Positions 35,009 to 44,726 of a stretch of DNA of 64,000 nt are shown piece after piece. The stretch spans positions 53,489 to 117,488 of the forward strand of contig NZ_PYOD01000013.1 of the NCBI RefSeq assembly GCF_003026285.1, given 5' to 3'. Within the stretch, counting starts at the first letter, position 1; each line of letters starts with the position of its first letter. The stretch comes from Photobacterium profundum (GTDB lineage Bacteria; Pseudomonadota; Gammaproteobacteria; Enterobacterales; Vibrionaceae). The notes under the pieces are model-generated. The model worked only from the letters and a program-made list of their open reading frames with translations, was not told the DNA's origin and did not search any database. A program made the position numbers and the translations under genes.

Positions 35009-35905
35009 CTATTGCGGTAAAACCTGTCGGGCATACTGAATTAAACGTTCCGATAGTTCGGTTAACACACCACTTTCTAATGCCCAATGATGCCAATACA
35101 GATTACGTATCAAAGAAAGTCCAGGTGTAACATTGACGAGTTCTCCGCGCTCAAGTTCTCTTTGGATCTGTACTTCAGGGATCAAACAATATGCGATCCC
35201 TTCCGTGGCGATCCGCACAAATGCTTCAGAGGATCTTACGGTGTGTTTCATTACACTACCGATTGGTAAATTAAAATATTGCTGCACAAATACTTCATGC
35301 ATATCATCATGATGATCAAACACGACCCCTGGGGCTGATATTAAGTTAGTTTGGGTAACACCATTCGAAAAATATTTTTGCTGAAAATCTGGGCTTGCGA
35401 CACATAAGTAATTCATTCGTCCAAGATAATCAGCCACGCATCCAGCTATTACCCCTGCCTCCATACTGATCGCCCCAACAACTTCTCCACTACGCAGCTT
35501 GTCTAAGGTGCGAGCTTCATCTTCGACCAGTAAGTTCAGTTCGATAAAGCGTGATTTTAATAGTGGGCTTAATGCCGGTAATAACCATGTTGCCAAGCTA
35601 TCAGCATTTGTCGCCAATGCGACCGATAGTGGTTGGCTAATATCATCTGGTGTGATTTCTGGCAGGACTTCTTGTTCTAATAACCTAACCCGACGATATA
35701 AACCCAATAGCTTCTGCCCTGCCGCCGTCGGTCTGGGTGGTTGCTCTCTGACTAACAGAGGTTGTGCCATCAGCTTCTCAAGTTGCTTAATGCGCTGAGA
35801 CACTGCCGATTGGGTAATACATAGCTTCTCTGCTGCTCGCTCAAAACCACGCAGGGCAATCACAGCATCCAACGCTGCTACCCAACGATAATCGACTCCT
35901 CGCAT
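35009..35905 (-). CDS. argP: LysR-type regulator ArgP (IciA)
   Basis: ArgP senses arginine and lysine and activates argO, and in E. coli also lysine and other biosynthetic genes. The ATG at 35905 (MRGVDYRWVAALDAV) with AAGGAG eight bases upstream gives 298 residues, the E. coli length being 297; the longer open frame is rejected. The helix-turn-helix is AAEKLCITQSAVSQRIKQLE (about 23-42). It is divergent from argO, the classical arrangement. Confidence 0.95.
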   Translation of the reverse strand: MRGVDYRWVAALDAVIALRGFERAAEKLCITQSAVSQRIKQLEKLMAQPLLVREQPPRPTAAGQKLLGLYRRVRLLEQEVLPEITPDDISQPLSVALATNADSLATWLLPALSPLLKSRFIELNLLVEDEARTLDKLRSGEVVGAISMEAGVIAGCVADYLGRMNYLCVASPDFQQKYFSNGVTQTNLISAPGVVFDHHDDMHEVFVQQYFNLPIGSVMKHTVRSSEAFVRIATEGIAYCLIPEVQIQRELERGELVNVTPGLSLIRNLYWHHWALESGVLTELSERLIQYARQVLPQ

Positions 35906-36065
35906 AGTCATCGCTCCTTTTTTAATATCATGACTCAACATCAAAACTATCATATTAGAAACTCTAATAATCTATAAGTTTTATTAGTTGTACTTAACAT
36001 AAAGCCAGAGGGTAAACTTTCACCATCAAATATTACTCAACGACACAATTTAAAGGCAACCTAAT

Positions 36066-36701
36066 ATGAATGTTTGGGTTTTATTGCAAGGGTTTGGATT
36101 AGGCGCAAGCATGATCATTCCAATAGGCGCACAGAATGCCTATGTACTAAATCAAGGTATTAAGCGTAATCATCATTTAACAACGGCGACAATTTGCAGT
36201 GTATGTGATGTGTTGTTTATTAGTTTAGGGATATTTGGCGGTGGTGCGCTGCTAGCAAGTAATGAAGTCTTGCTTTTTACTGTCACCATTGGCGGTATTT
36301 TGTTTTTACTCTTTTATGGCTGCATGTCTTTAAAAAGTGCACGACAAAATACACAACCAGAAAAGCAACATACACAAGCAATCCCTCGCGGGCGTCGTGC
36401 CGTTATTCTTGGCGCATTAGCCGTTACGGTATTAAACCCACATTTATATTTAGATACTGTTGTTATTCTGGGTTCTATTGGTGGACAGTTCGAAGGCAGT
36501 GATCGTATCGCATTTGCGGTTGGTACGATATTAGCGTCTTTCGTATGGTTTTATAGCTTATCCGTGGGCGCCTCAAAGCTCGCCCCAACACTTTCAAAAC
36601 CAAAAGTAAAAGCAGGTATTGATATTGCAGTTGCTGCCATGATGTTTTTCATCGCAGGACATTTGATTACAGAATTATGGAGTAACTATGTTGTTAAGTA
36701 A
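36066..36701 (+). CDS. argO: Arginine exporter ArgO (LysE family)
   Basis: ArgO exports arginine and its toxic analogue canavanine. The 211 residues are very hydrophobic with about six helices. The family motif GLGASMIIPIGAQNAYVLNQG lies at the N terminus and AVTVLNPHLYLDT in the middle. It is divergent from argP, which should activate it. The 3' end overlaps the following deacylase gene by 14 bases. Confidence 0.95.
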   Translation: MNVWVLLQGFGLGASMIIPIGAQNAYVLNQGIKRNHHLTTATICSVCDVLFISLGIFGGGALLASNEVLLFTVTIGGILFLLFYGCMSLKSARQNTQPEKQHTQAIPRGRRAVILGALAVTVLNPHLYLDTVVILGSIGGQFEGSDRIAFAVGTILASFVWFYSLSVGASKLAPTLSKPKVKAGIDIAVAAMMFFIAGHLITELWSNYVVK

Positions 36702-37218
36702 TGAACGAGTAGAAGCTCGTTTACCAAATAAAGTAGAGCACATTTATCAAGTAAATATCGACTTGTTCACTCAATCCGGTGTGCATTATCAAGAATGGCA
36801 GCACGAGCCGATTTTTGATTTCGCTACTGACCAGCGTATCAGTGATGAACTCGGCATTACAGCTGCACCAACAAAAAGCTTATTCATGAAGTTAAAAGGT
36901 GGTGGTCATTGTTTATTATTGACCCATCGTGACAACCGCCTTGATAGCAAGTTGGTGAAATCCTTAGTGGGTAAACGCGTATCAATATGTAGCAATGAAG
37001 AAATGATTGCCGCGATTGGCTGTGAACCAGGTGCCGTATGTCCGTTTGGTTTGCCCGAAAATATTACGCTGATCATAGATCCTGTACTGTATGGCTTTGA
37101 CGAAATTATGTACACCCCAGGTAAGCCAACGTCTACATTTTCTTTCGCTGGTGCAGATCTAGATTCATTACTAGCATTGTTACCAAATCCACAAATTCAG
37201 TTACCAGTACAGCAATAA
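36688..37218 (+). CDS. ProXp-ala-like aminoacyl-tRNA deacylase (YbaK superfamily)
   Basis: The 176 residues resemble the free-standing prolyl-tRNA editing proteins that hydrolyse Ala-tRNA(Pro). The conserved lysine is Lys63 in APTKSLFMK, and the family motif PGAVCPFGL is followed by the C-terminal TSTFSFAGADL. The ATG at 36688 is inside the argO end with ATGGAG six bases before it, so the two are probably translated together. Why an arginine exporter is coupled to tRNA editing is unclear. The substrate is inferred from family motifs only. Confidence 0.82.
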   Translation: MLLSNERVEARLPNKVEHIYQVNIDLFTQSGVHYQEWQHEPIFDFATDQRISDELGITAAPTKSLFMKLKGGGHCLLLTHRDNRLDSKLVKSLVGKRVSICSNEEMIAAIGCEPGAVCPFGLPENITLIIDPVLYGFDEIMYTPGKPTSTFSFAGADLDSLLALLPNPQIQLPVQQ

Positions 37219-37245
37219 TGATGAAATGAAGGGAGACACAGACAT

Positions 37246-37272
37246 AAAAATGGAGCCAGTCGGCTCCATTTA
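37246..37272. terminator. Terminator hairpin between deacylase gene and mscS
   Basis: AAATGGAGCC and GGCTCCATTT are exact arms around AGTC, between convergent genes. T tract is short. Confidence 0.7.
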
Positions 37273-37294
37273 TCTTTGTCTATTTTAAACTAGA

Positions 37295-38179
37295 TTAACC
37301 TTCCAGCTTATTTAAATGTACATCCATTTGTGGGAATGGAATACCAATATCTTCTTTATCAAGCTCTTCTTTAATCGCTTGAAGAAGATCAAAATATACC
37401 GCCCAGTAATCACCTGTTTCAACCCACGGGCGAACCACAAAGTTAACTGATGAATCAGCTAATGCGACAACACCAATAGTCGGAGCTGGATCTTTTAATA
37501 CGCGGGGATCAGCTTCAACAACACGCGTCAGCACTTCTTTCGTTTTTTTCAAATCAGCGTTATAAGAAACACCAATCACGTAATCAATACGACGAGTCTC
37601 ATGACGAGAGTAGTTAGTAATTGCACTACCAATTACTGCACCGTTGGGTACAACGACCATTTTATTATCAGGTGTTGTTAGAATAGTTTGGAAAATTTGG
37701 ATTGATTCAACAGAACCTGCCACCCCACCAATCTCTACATAGTCACCAGACTTAAATGGACGGAAGGCAACAATCAATACGCCAGCAGCAAAGTTAGATA
37801 ACGACCCTTGCAGTGCTAAACCAATCGCTAAACCAGCGGCACCAATTACCGCAACCACAGAGGCAGTTTGAACACCTAAACGGCCTAAAGCGGCAATAAG
37901 AACAATGACGAATAACAAGTAACGAACTAATGAGTGTAAGAACTCAACAACGGCTTCGTCCATGTCTTTCTTACGCAGCACTTTCGCTACGCCATTGGCA
38001 ATGCTTTTTACAATGATATTACCAATAAATAATATCAATACTGCCGAAATAAGATTCACAGCATATTGCAGTAATAACTCTTGGTTATCAGCCACCCAAT
38101 TACCGGCACTTAACATCGTTTCTGTTAATTCATTATCTGTAATTGTATCGACAACCTTGTCAGTAACGCTCTCAGTCAT
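37295..38179 (-). CDS. mscS: Small-conductance mechanosensitive channel MscS
   Basis: MscS opens under membrane tension to release solutes on osmotic downshock. The 294 residues have three membrane helices (about 28-60, 75-100, 105-135). The pore-lining third helix contains AAGLAIGLALQGSLSNFAAG and is followed by the cytoplasmic beta domain. E. coli MscS has 286 residues. Its neighbours fbaA, pgk and epd are in the same order as in E. coli. Confidence 0.95.
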   Translation of the reverse strand: MTESVTDKVVDTITDNELTETMLSAGNWVADNQELLLQYAVNLISAVLILFIGNIIVKSIANGVAKVLRKKDMDEAVVEFLHSLVRYLLFVIVLIAALGRLGVQTASVVAVIGAAGLAIGLALQGSLSNFAAGVLIVAFRPFKSGDYVEIGGVAGSVESIQIFQTILTTPDNKMVVVPNGAVIGSAITNYSRHETRRIDYVIGVSYNADLKKTKEVLTRVVEADPRVLKDPAPTIGVVALADSSVNFVVRPWVETGDYWAVYFDLLQAIKEELDKEDIGIPFPQMDVHLNKLEG

Positions 38180-38527
38180 TATAAGTCTCTCTAATTATTA
38201 GTCCCGTAACCACCAACTATTATTTTTACGCAGCGCATTCTCAGATATGTTGCGTAGAAGAGTCATAATATCGGGTCAAACTTGTCTATTAATATAACAG
38301 CGTTTTTATAATTTGCTGCCAAAGATTTACTAAAGTCAGAATTATTAAGTAAATTATTGCTGTTAGGGTAATAAAAAATATCTAACAAAAATAAATAATC
38401 ATAAATAAAATCGAAGAAATAATATCTAAAGATCTAACGTATTGTTTCAATACAAAAAAAACCCGCTAAATGCGGGCTTTAATAATCTCAATGTCCAACG
38501 CCTAAGCGTGGATTATTCTGTAATAAA
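38180..38527. other. Gene-free mscS-fbaA region
   Basis: This AT-rich 348-base stretch lies between mscS and fbaA, both minus strand. It holds the fbaA terminator (38454-38483) and presumably the mscS promoter. No open frame or other structure stands out. Confidence 0.6.
38454..38483 (-). terminator. Rho-independent terminator after fbaA
   Basis: On the minus strand AGCCCGC pairs with GCGGGTT around a short loop and ends in eight T. It lies 45 bases past the fbaA stop. Confidence 0.88.
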
Positions 38528-39604
<1,077 letters not shown>

Positions 39605-39656
39605 AACAATTAGTCCTATTAACTTACGTAGTCGGTGTTAAATATTAAACGAAATT

Positions 39657-39672
39657 TTGCAAACGTTTGCTT
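39657..39672. promoter_or_regulatory. PurR-like operator at the fbaA promoter
   Basis: TTGCAAACGTTTGCTT contains the perfect 12-base palindrome GCAAACGTTTGC and fits the E. coli PurR consensus at all but its first defined position. It lies 10 bases downstream of the predicted -10 box, a normal place for a repressor. Confidence 0.55.
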
Positions 39673-39681
39673 CTGGTCAGC

Positions 39682-39710
39682 ATTCTATAAAAAGTTGATC
39701 AGATTCACAA
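39682..39710 (-). promoter_or_regulatory. Putative sigma-70 promoter of fbaA
   Basis: On the minus strand TTGTGA and TAGAAT are 17 bases apart, about 80 bases before the fbaA ATG. Confidence 0.5.
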
Positions 39711-39715
39711 ACATT

Positions 39716-39742
39716 AAAAGAAGGGAGCATTCACTCCCTTCC
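39716..39742 (-). terminator. Terminator after pgk
   Basis: GAAGGGAG pairs with CTCCCTTC around a six-base loop, followed by TTTT on the minus strand. It ends the epd-pgk transcript before the fbaA promoter. Confidence 0.7.
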
Positions 39743-39749
39743 TATTTAA

Positions 39750-40913
39750 TTATGCTTTTGCACGTTCTTCTAGCATAGCAACTGCAGGTAATACTTTACC
39801 TTCAACGAACTCAAGGAACGCGCCGCCGCCAGTAGAAATGTAAGAAACGTCAGCCTTGATACCGAACTTGTCGATAGCCGCTAATGTGTCACCGCCGCCT
39901 GCAACAGAGAAACCTTCAGAATCTGCAATTGCTTTAGAAATACCAGCAGTACCCGCTTCAAAGTTTTTGAATTCAAATACGCCAACAGGGCCATTCCAAA
40001 GAATTGTCTTTGCATTGCTGATGATTTCAGCAAGAGCGGCTGTTGAATCTGGACCTAGGTCGAAGATCATGTCGTCGTCTTGAACTTCAGAAACGTGCTT
40101 GATTTCAGCTTCTGCGTTCTCATCGAATGCTTTTGCACATGCAACGTCAGTTGCAACAGGAATCGCACAGTCTTTCATTAGCTTTTTAGCTGTTTCAACT
40201 AAATCTGCTTCATACAGTGATTTACCAACGTTGTGGCCTTCAGCTGCAATGAATGTGTTCGCGATACCACCACCAACAACAAGTTGGTCAGCAATTTTAG
40301 ATAGCGACTCAAGAACAGTCAGCTTAGTTGATACTTTAGAACCACCAACGATTGCAACAAGTGGACGAGCAGGATTGTCCATTGCTTTGCCAAGTGCTTC
40401 AAGTTCAGCAGCTAGTAGAGGACCAGCACACGCGATAGGTGCGTTCATGCCAACACCATGAGTAGATGCTTGTGCACGGTGAGCCGTACCGAATGCATCC
40501 ATTACGAAGATGTCACATAGTGCTGCGTATTTCTTAGAAAGCTCTTCTTCGTTCTTCTTTTCGCCTTTGTTAAAGCGAACGTTTTCAAGAACAACTAGCT
40601 CACCAGCGTTTAGTTCAAGACCATCTAGGTAATCTTTCGCTAGTTTAACGTCACAATCTAGTGCGTCATTTAAGTAGTTAACTACAGGCGCTAGAGAAAA
40701 CTCTTCGTTGTACTCGCCTTCCGTTGGACGACCAAGGTGAGAAGTAACCATTACTTTAGCGCCAGCTTCTAGGCAACGCTTAATTGTAGGTAGAGATGCA
40801 AGGATACGTGCATCAGAAGTAACTTTACCTTCTTTAACTGGTACGTTTAGATCTGCACGAATAAATACGCGCTTACCAGCAAGTTCCAGATCAGTCATCT
40901 TGATTACAGACAT
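39750..40913 (-). CDS. pgk: Phosphoglycerate kinase
   Basis: Pgk makes ATP from 1,3-bisphosphoglycerate in glycolysis. The ATG at 40913 with GAGAGGA upstream gives 387 residues, exactly the E. coli length; an upstream extension of five codons is rejected. The N-terminal substrate loop RADLNVPVKEG, the hinge region GGSKVSTKLTVLE and the nucleotide loop VAGGGDTLAAIDKFG are all present. It follows epd in the same operon. Confidence 0.98.
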   Translation of the reverse strand: MSVIKMTDLELAGKRVFIRADLNVPVKEGKVTSDARILASLPTIKRCLEAGAKVMVTSHLGRPTEGEYNEEFSLAPVVNYLNDALDCDVKLAKDYLDGLELNAGELVVLENVRFNKGEKKNEEELSKKYAALCDIFVMDAFGTAHRAQASTHGVGMNAPIACAGPLLAAELEALGKAMDNPARPLVAIVGGSKVSTKLTVLESLSKIADQLVVGGGIANTFIAAEGHNVGKSLYEADLVETAKKLMKDCAIPVATDVACAKAFDENAEAEIKHVSEVQDDDMIFDLGPDSTAALAEIISNAKTILWNGPVGVFEFKNFEAGTAGISKAIADSEGFSVAGGGDTLAAIDKFGIKADVSYISTGGGAFLEFVEGKVLPAVAMLEERAKA

Positions 40914-40996
40914 TGTTCGTCCTCTCAACAGTGTTAAAAATAAAAATTAAAGTTTGTACGAGTCCAGCACGCTTGATGCTAAGCCCTAATAATTCT

Positions 40997-42055
40997 TTAT
41001 TGCGGTTTAGCTTCGCTATGTTGTGCAGCATCAGAAGCATGCATTGCCAACGCCGTATCTAACATACGATTTGCGAATCCCCATTCATTATCACACCACA
41101 CAAGCAACTTGATTAAATGCTTATTACTGACACGAGTTTGTGTGCCATCGACTATCGCGCTATGGGGATCGTGATTAAAGTCAATAGAGACCAAAGGTGC
41201 TTCGGTGTAATCCACTATGCTTTCTAATGTACAACGAGACACGTCAGACAATGCTTGATTTACGTCATTAACTTTCACATTTGTCTGAACTGTGACACTT
41301 AAATCCATCGCAGTGACGTTAATTGTAGGAACTCTGACCGAAATCGCTTCAAATTTGTCAGCAAATTTCGGAAATATACGTCCAATTCCAAGATGCAGTT
41401 TTGTATCAACAGGGATAATAGACTGACTCGCGGCACGCGTTCGGCGTAAATCTGAATGATAACCATCAATTACTTGTTGATCATTCATCGCAGAGTGAAT
41501 GGTTGTGATAGTGCCAGATTCAATGCCAAAAGCTTCATCAATAACTTTAATAACAGGTACGATACAATTCGTCGTACATGAACCATTAGAAACAATGCGG
41601 TGTTCTGATGTGAGTGTTTTGTGGTTAACACCATAGATAATGGTATTGTCGATATCATTCGCGGCAGGGTGAGAGAATAAAACTTTCTTGGCACCTGCTT
41701 TGATATGGGCAAGACCATCTTCGCGAGAACCATATACTCCAGTACAATCAAGCACTATATCGACATCTAAATCATGCCAAGGAAGGAGGTTTATATCGCT
41801 TTGATGCAAGATACGAATATCATCCCGTTCTCCATTTTCATGAGCAACAAACAAATGCTCCTGATCATGTGAGACAGGCTTAAAGAAACGTCCATGGCTA
41901 GAGTCATATTGTAATAAGTGAGCCATAGCTTCAGGCTCAGCCAATTCATTGACTGCCACAACTTTGATGTGGTGATGTTTGCCGCTCTCATACAATGCGC
42001 GAAGCACACTGCGTCCGATGCGACCAAATCCGTTAATTGCGACTTTTAGTGTCAT
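40997..42055 (-). CDS. epd: D-erythrose-4-phosphate dehydrogenase
   Basis: Epd oxidises erythrose-4-phosphate to erythronate-4-phosphate for pyridoxal phosphate synthesis. The ATG at 42055 (MTLKVAINGFGRIGRSVLRA) gives 352 residues. The GAPDH-like fold is evident, with the nucleophilic cysteine in SNGSCTTNCIVPV and IVDGTQTRV near the end. Its place ahead of pgk-fbaA separates it from glycolytic GapA. It supplies the same B6 product made by pdxJ elsewhere in the window. A CRP-like site lies upstream. Confidence 0.94.
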   Translation of the reverse strand: MTLKVAINGFGRIGRSVLRALYESGKHHHIKVVAVNELAEPEAMAHLLQYDSSHGRFFKPVSHDQEHLFVAHENGERDDIRILHQSDINLLPWHDLDVDIVLDCTGVYGSREDGLAHIKAGAKKVLFSHPAANDIDNTIIYGVNHKTLTSEHRIVSNGSCTTNCIVPVIKVIDEAFGIESGTITTIHSAMNDQQVIDGYHSDLRRTRAASQSIIPVDTKLHLGIGRIFPKFADKFEAISVRVPTINVTAMDLSVTVQTNVKVNDVNQALSDVSRCTLESIVDYTEAPLVSIDFNHDPHSAIVDGTQTRVSNKHLIKLLVWCDNEWGFANRMLDTALAMHASDAAQHSEAKPQ

Positions 42056-42117
42056 ATCCGTGCTACAAAAGTAATCAACAGCGCTAGTGTATAACAAGCT
42101 CCGCTTGGAATCACGAT

Positions 42118-42139
42118 AATTGTGACAGCTCTCACTCAA
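42118..42139. promoter_or_regulatory. CRP-like site upstream of epd
   Basis: TGTGA-CAGCTC-TCACT matches nine of ten core bases of the CRP consensus, about 65-85 bases before the epd ATG. In E. coli the epd promoter is activated by cAMP-CRP, which supports the call. Confidence 0.55.
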
Positions 42140-42240
42140 CACAAAGATAAAACAATGAAATCAACTAAGTAAGAACAAAAAACACTAATAACAAAGATGA
42201 AAACACTGAAAAACAGTCGTTTTAGTTCACATTTATCAAT

Positions 42241-42271
42241 AAAAAAGGCTCCCATCGGAAGCCTTTTTTTT
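42241..42271 (-). terminator. Rho-independent terminator after tkt
   Basis: AAGGCTCC pairs with GGAAGCCTT around CATC with one bulge, with A and T runs on both sides. Confidence 0.85.
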
Positions 42272-42329
42272 ACACTGCGAAATAAATCACCTTAAAATGG
42301 AGAAATACCATTCAAGGGATCATCAACAA

Positions 42330-44327
42330 TTAAGCTAGCAGCTCTTTTGCTGTATCAACAACGTTTTCAACCGTAAAGCCAAACATCTTGAATAGCTCGC
42401 CTGCAGGTGCAGACTCACCGAATGTTGTCATACCGATGATGCGACCGTCGAAGCCAACATACTTGTACCAGAAATCAGCAATACCCGCTTCAACTGCGAT
42501 ACGTGCAGTCACATCAGACGGTAATACAGACTCACGGTAAGCAGCATCTTGCTTATCGAATGTATCTGTTGCTGGCATAGAAACAACGCGAACCTTACGG
42601 CCATCAGCAGTTAGCTGGGCGTAAGCTTCTGTTACTAGCTCAACTTCAGAACCTGTTGCGATAAGGATAAGCTCAGGCTTGCCTTCACAATCTTTCAGGA
42701 TGTAACCACCCTTCGCGATATCAGCAACTTGTGCGTCAGTACGTGCTTGTTGTGCCAAATTCTGACGCGAGAAGATTAGCGCTGTAGGGCCATCTTTACG
42801 CTCGATTGCCAGTTTCCAAGCAACAGCAGATTCAACCTGATCACATGGACGCCATGTGCTCATGTTCGGCGTTAGGCGCAGTGAAGCAATTTGCTCTACT
42901 GGCTGGTGCGTTGGACCATCTTCACCCAGGCCGATTGAGTCGTGCGTGTACACTTGGATGTTCTGAATTTTCATCAGGGCAGCCATACGCATTGCGTTAC
43001 GTGCGTATTCCATGAACATCAGGAATGTTGCACCGTAAGGTACGAAACCGCCGTGTAGTGCCATGCCGTTGATGATAGCGGTCATTGCGAATTCACGTAC
43101 ACCATAGTGGATGTAGTTACCGCTAAAGTCGCCAGCTTCTAGTGCTTTTGAACCCGACCACATCGTTAAGTTAGACGGTGCAAGGTCAGCAGAGCCGCCC
43201 ATGAATTCAGGAACAAGCTTACCGAATGCTTCCAGTGCGTTTTGAGACGCTTTACGTGAAGCAATGTTTGCTGGGTTCGCTTGAAGATCTGCGATGATTT
43301 GGTTTGTTTCAGCTTCCCAGTTAGCAGGAAGGTCACCAACCGTACGACGTTTGAATTCAGCCGCTAATTCAGGGTGAGCCGCTGCGTATGCTGCAAACTT
43401 TTCATCCCAAGCTGATTCTTTTGCAGAGCCAGCTTCTTTCGCATCCCACTCTGCTGCAATGTCAGTAGGGATTTCGAAAGGACCGTGGTTCCAGCCAAGG
43501 AATTCACGTGCCGCTGCAATTTCTTCAGCACCTAATGGCGCACCGTGACAATCGTGCGTACCCGCTTTGTTTGGCGAACCAAAACCGATAACAGTCTTAG
43601 TACAAATAAGCGTAGGCTTACCTGTTTCCGCTTTTGCAGCTTCGATCGCTGCATTGATTGCGTCAGCATCGTGCCCGTCAACAGCAGGAATAACATGCCA
43701 ACCGTACGCTTCAAAACGCTTAGGTGTATCGTCAGTGAACCAACCTTCTACTTCACCATCGATAGAAATACCGTTGTCATCCCAGAAAGCAACCAGCTTA
43801 CCCAGACCCAGCGTACCCGCTAAAGAACATGCTTCATGAGAAATACCTTCCATCATGCAGCCATCACCCATAAAGGTGTAAGTGAAGTGATCAACGATAT
43901 CGTGACCATCACGGTTGAACTGGTCTGCCATTGCTTTTTCAGCAATCGCCATACCTACTGCGTTGGTAATACCTTGACCCAGTGGACCCGTCGTTGTTTC
44001 AACACCCGGTGCATAACCGTATTCAGGGTGACCCGGAGTTTTAGAGTGAAGCTGACGGAAATTTTTCAAGTCGCTAATCGACAGATCGTAACCTGTTAGG
44101 TGAAGCAGAGAATAAATTAGCATTGAACCGTGGCCGTTTGACAAAATAAAACGGTCGCGATCAGCCCACTGTGGGTTTTGTGGGTTGTGGTTCATGTGGC
44201 TACGCCACAGTACTTCAGCGATATCAGCCATACCCATTGGTGCACCAGGGTGACCAGAGTTAGCTTGTTGAACACCGTCCATGCTTAGGGCACGGATTGC
44301 ATTTGCAAGTTCTTTACGTGAAGACAT
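42330..44327 (-). CDS. tkt: Transketolase
   Basis: Transketolase moves two-carbon units between sugar phosphates in the non-oxidative pentose phosphate pathway, using thiamine diphosphate. The 665 residues are the usual length. The thiamine site is FMGDGCMMEGISHEA with DDNGISIDG, and the transketolase signature is GEDGPTHQPVEQ (about 470-481). It precedes epd-pgk-fbaA and is divergent from metK. Two PurR-like boxes lie upstream. Confidence 0.98.
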   Translation of the reverse strand: MSSRKELANAIRALSMDGVQQANSGHPGAPMGMADIAEVLWRSHMNHNPQNPQWADRDRFILSNGHGSMLIYSLLHLTGYDLSISDLKNFRQLHSKTPGHPEYGYAPGVETTTGPLGQGITNAVGMAIAEKAMADQFNRDGHDIVDHFTYTFMGDGCMMEGISHEACSLAGTLGLGKLVAFWDDNGISIDGEVEGWFTDDTPKRFEAYGWHVIPAVDGHDADAINAAIEAAKAETGKPTLICTKTVIGFGSPNKAGTHDCHGAPLGAEEIAAAREFLGWNHGPFEIPTDIAAEWDAKEAGSAKESAWDEKFAAYAAAHPELAAEFKRRTVGDLPANWEAETNQIIADLQANPANIASRKASQNALEAFGKLVPEFMGGSADLAPSNLTMWSGSKALEAGDFSGNYIHYGVREFAMTAIINGMALHGGFVPYGATFLMFMEYARNAMRMAALMKIQNIQVYTHDSIGLGEDGPTHQPVEQIASLRLTPNMSTWRPCDQVESAVAWKLAIERKDGPTALIFSRQNLAQQARTDAQVADIAKGGYILKDCEGKPELILIATGSEVELVTEAYAQLTADGRKVRVVSMPATDTFDKQDAAYRESVLPSDVTARIAVEAGIADFWYKYVGFDGRIIGMTTFGESAPAGELFKMFGFTVENVVDTAKELLA

Positions 44328-44437
44328 GTCTGCTCCAGAAATTCGTAGACTGTATATTTTAAGTTATCGGTCAGCACAAATGCGACCAATTAACCATGAT
44401 TCGGCGGGCGGGTATTGTCGCAAAGTCCGCCCCCTTA

Positions 44438-44453
44438 CTGCAATCGTTTTCCT
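44438..44453. promoter_or_regulatory. PurR-like box upstream of tkt
   Basis: CTGCAATCGTTTTCCT fits the PurR consensus ANGMAANCGNTTNCNT at all defined positions but the first, about 110 bases before the tkt ATG. Confidence 0.5.
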
Positions 44454-44523
44454 GAAGAAAATTAGCCTATTTTCAATAGGCTGAAAATAAGCACTACTAA
44501 GCTACTGTAAATAAAAGCAGTTA

Positions 44524-44539
44524 AGGGAAACGTTTGCTT
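44524..44539. promoter_or_regulatory. Second PurR-like box between tkt and metK
   Basis: AGGGAAACGTTTGCTT fits the PurR consensus at all but one defined position. It lies about 35 bases upstream of the metK -35 box and 195 bases from the tkt start, so either gene could be the target. Confidence 0.45.
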
Positions 44540-44572
44540 CCTCTTTAAAAGATGACCTTACTCTTCGTGCTG

Positions 44573-44600
44573 TTGATTTTATAACTACTTAGAGTATTAT
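44573..44600 (+). promoter_or_regulatory. Putative sigma-70 promoter of metK
   Basis: TTGATT and TATTAT are 16 bases apart, with MetJ boxes starting at the next base. Confidence 0.55.
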
Positions 44601-44624
44601 AGCCGTCTAGACGGAGGTAGCTCT
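44601..44624. promoter_or_regulatory. MetJ operator (three tandem met boxes)
   Basis: Three adjacent eight-base units, AGCCGTCT, AGACGGAG and GTAGCTCT, resemble the met box consensus AGACGTCT. They overlap the expected metK transcription start, so MetJ with SAM should repress here, as known for E. coli metK. Confidence 0.8.
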
Positions 44625-44726
44625 ATACATACAAACGTATATCCGTGTATGCCTTGTAATGATTTACAAGCAAGTATTCACCAGAGCTATCGCTTATCAA
44701 TCAATGTTAATGAAGTGAGAATACTC

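Larger units (their letters stand above)
44328..44726. promoter_or_regulatory. tkt-metK divergent control region
   Basis: The 399 gene-free bases carry, from the tkt side: a GC-rich hairpin (GGGCGG near 44405 with CCGCCC near 44427), a PurR-like box (44438-44453), a perfect hairpin of AGCCTATT and AATAGGCT (44464-44482), a second PurR-like box (44524-44539), and the metK promoter with MetJ boxes (44573-44624). A tkt start site could not be placed with confidence. Confidence 0.6.

Noticed and set aside
42181..42240. PurR-like match in the AAAACAGTCGTTTT segment upstream of epd
   Set aside because: It misses two key positions of the consensus and is probably chance in AT-rich DNA.
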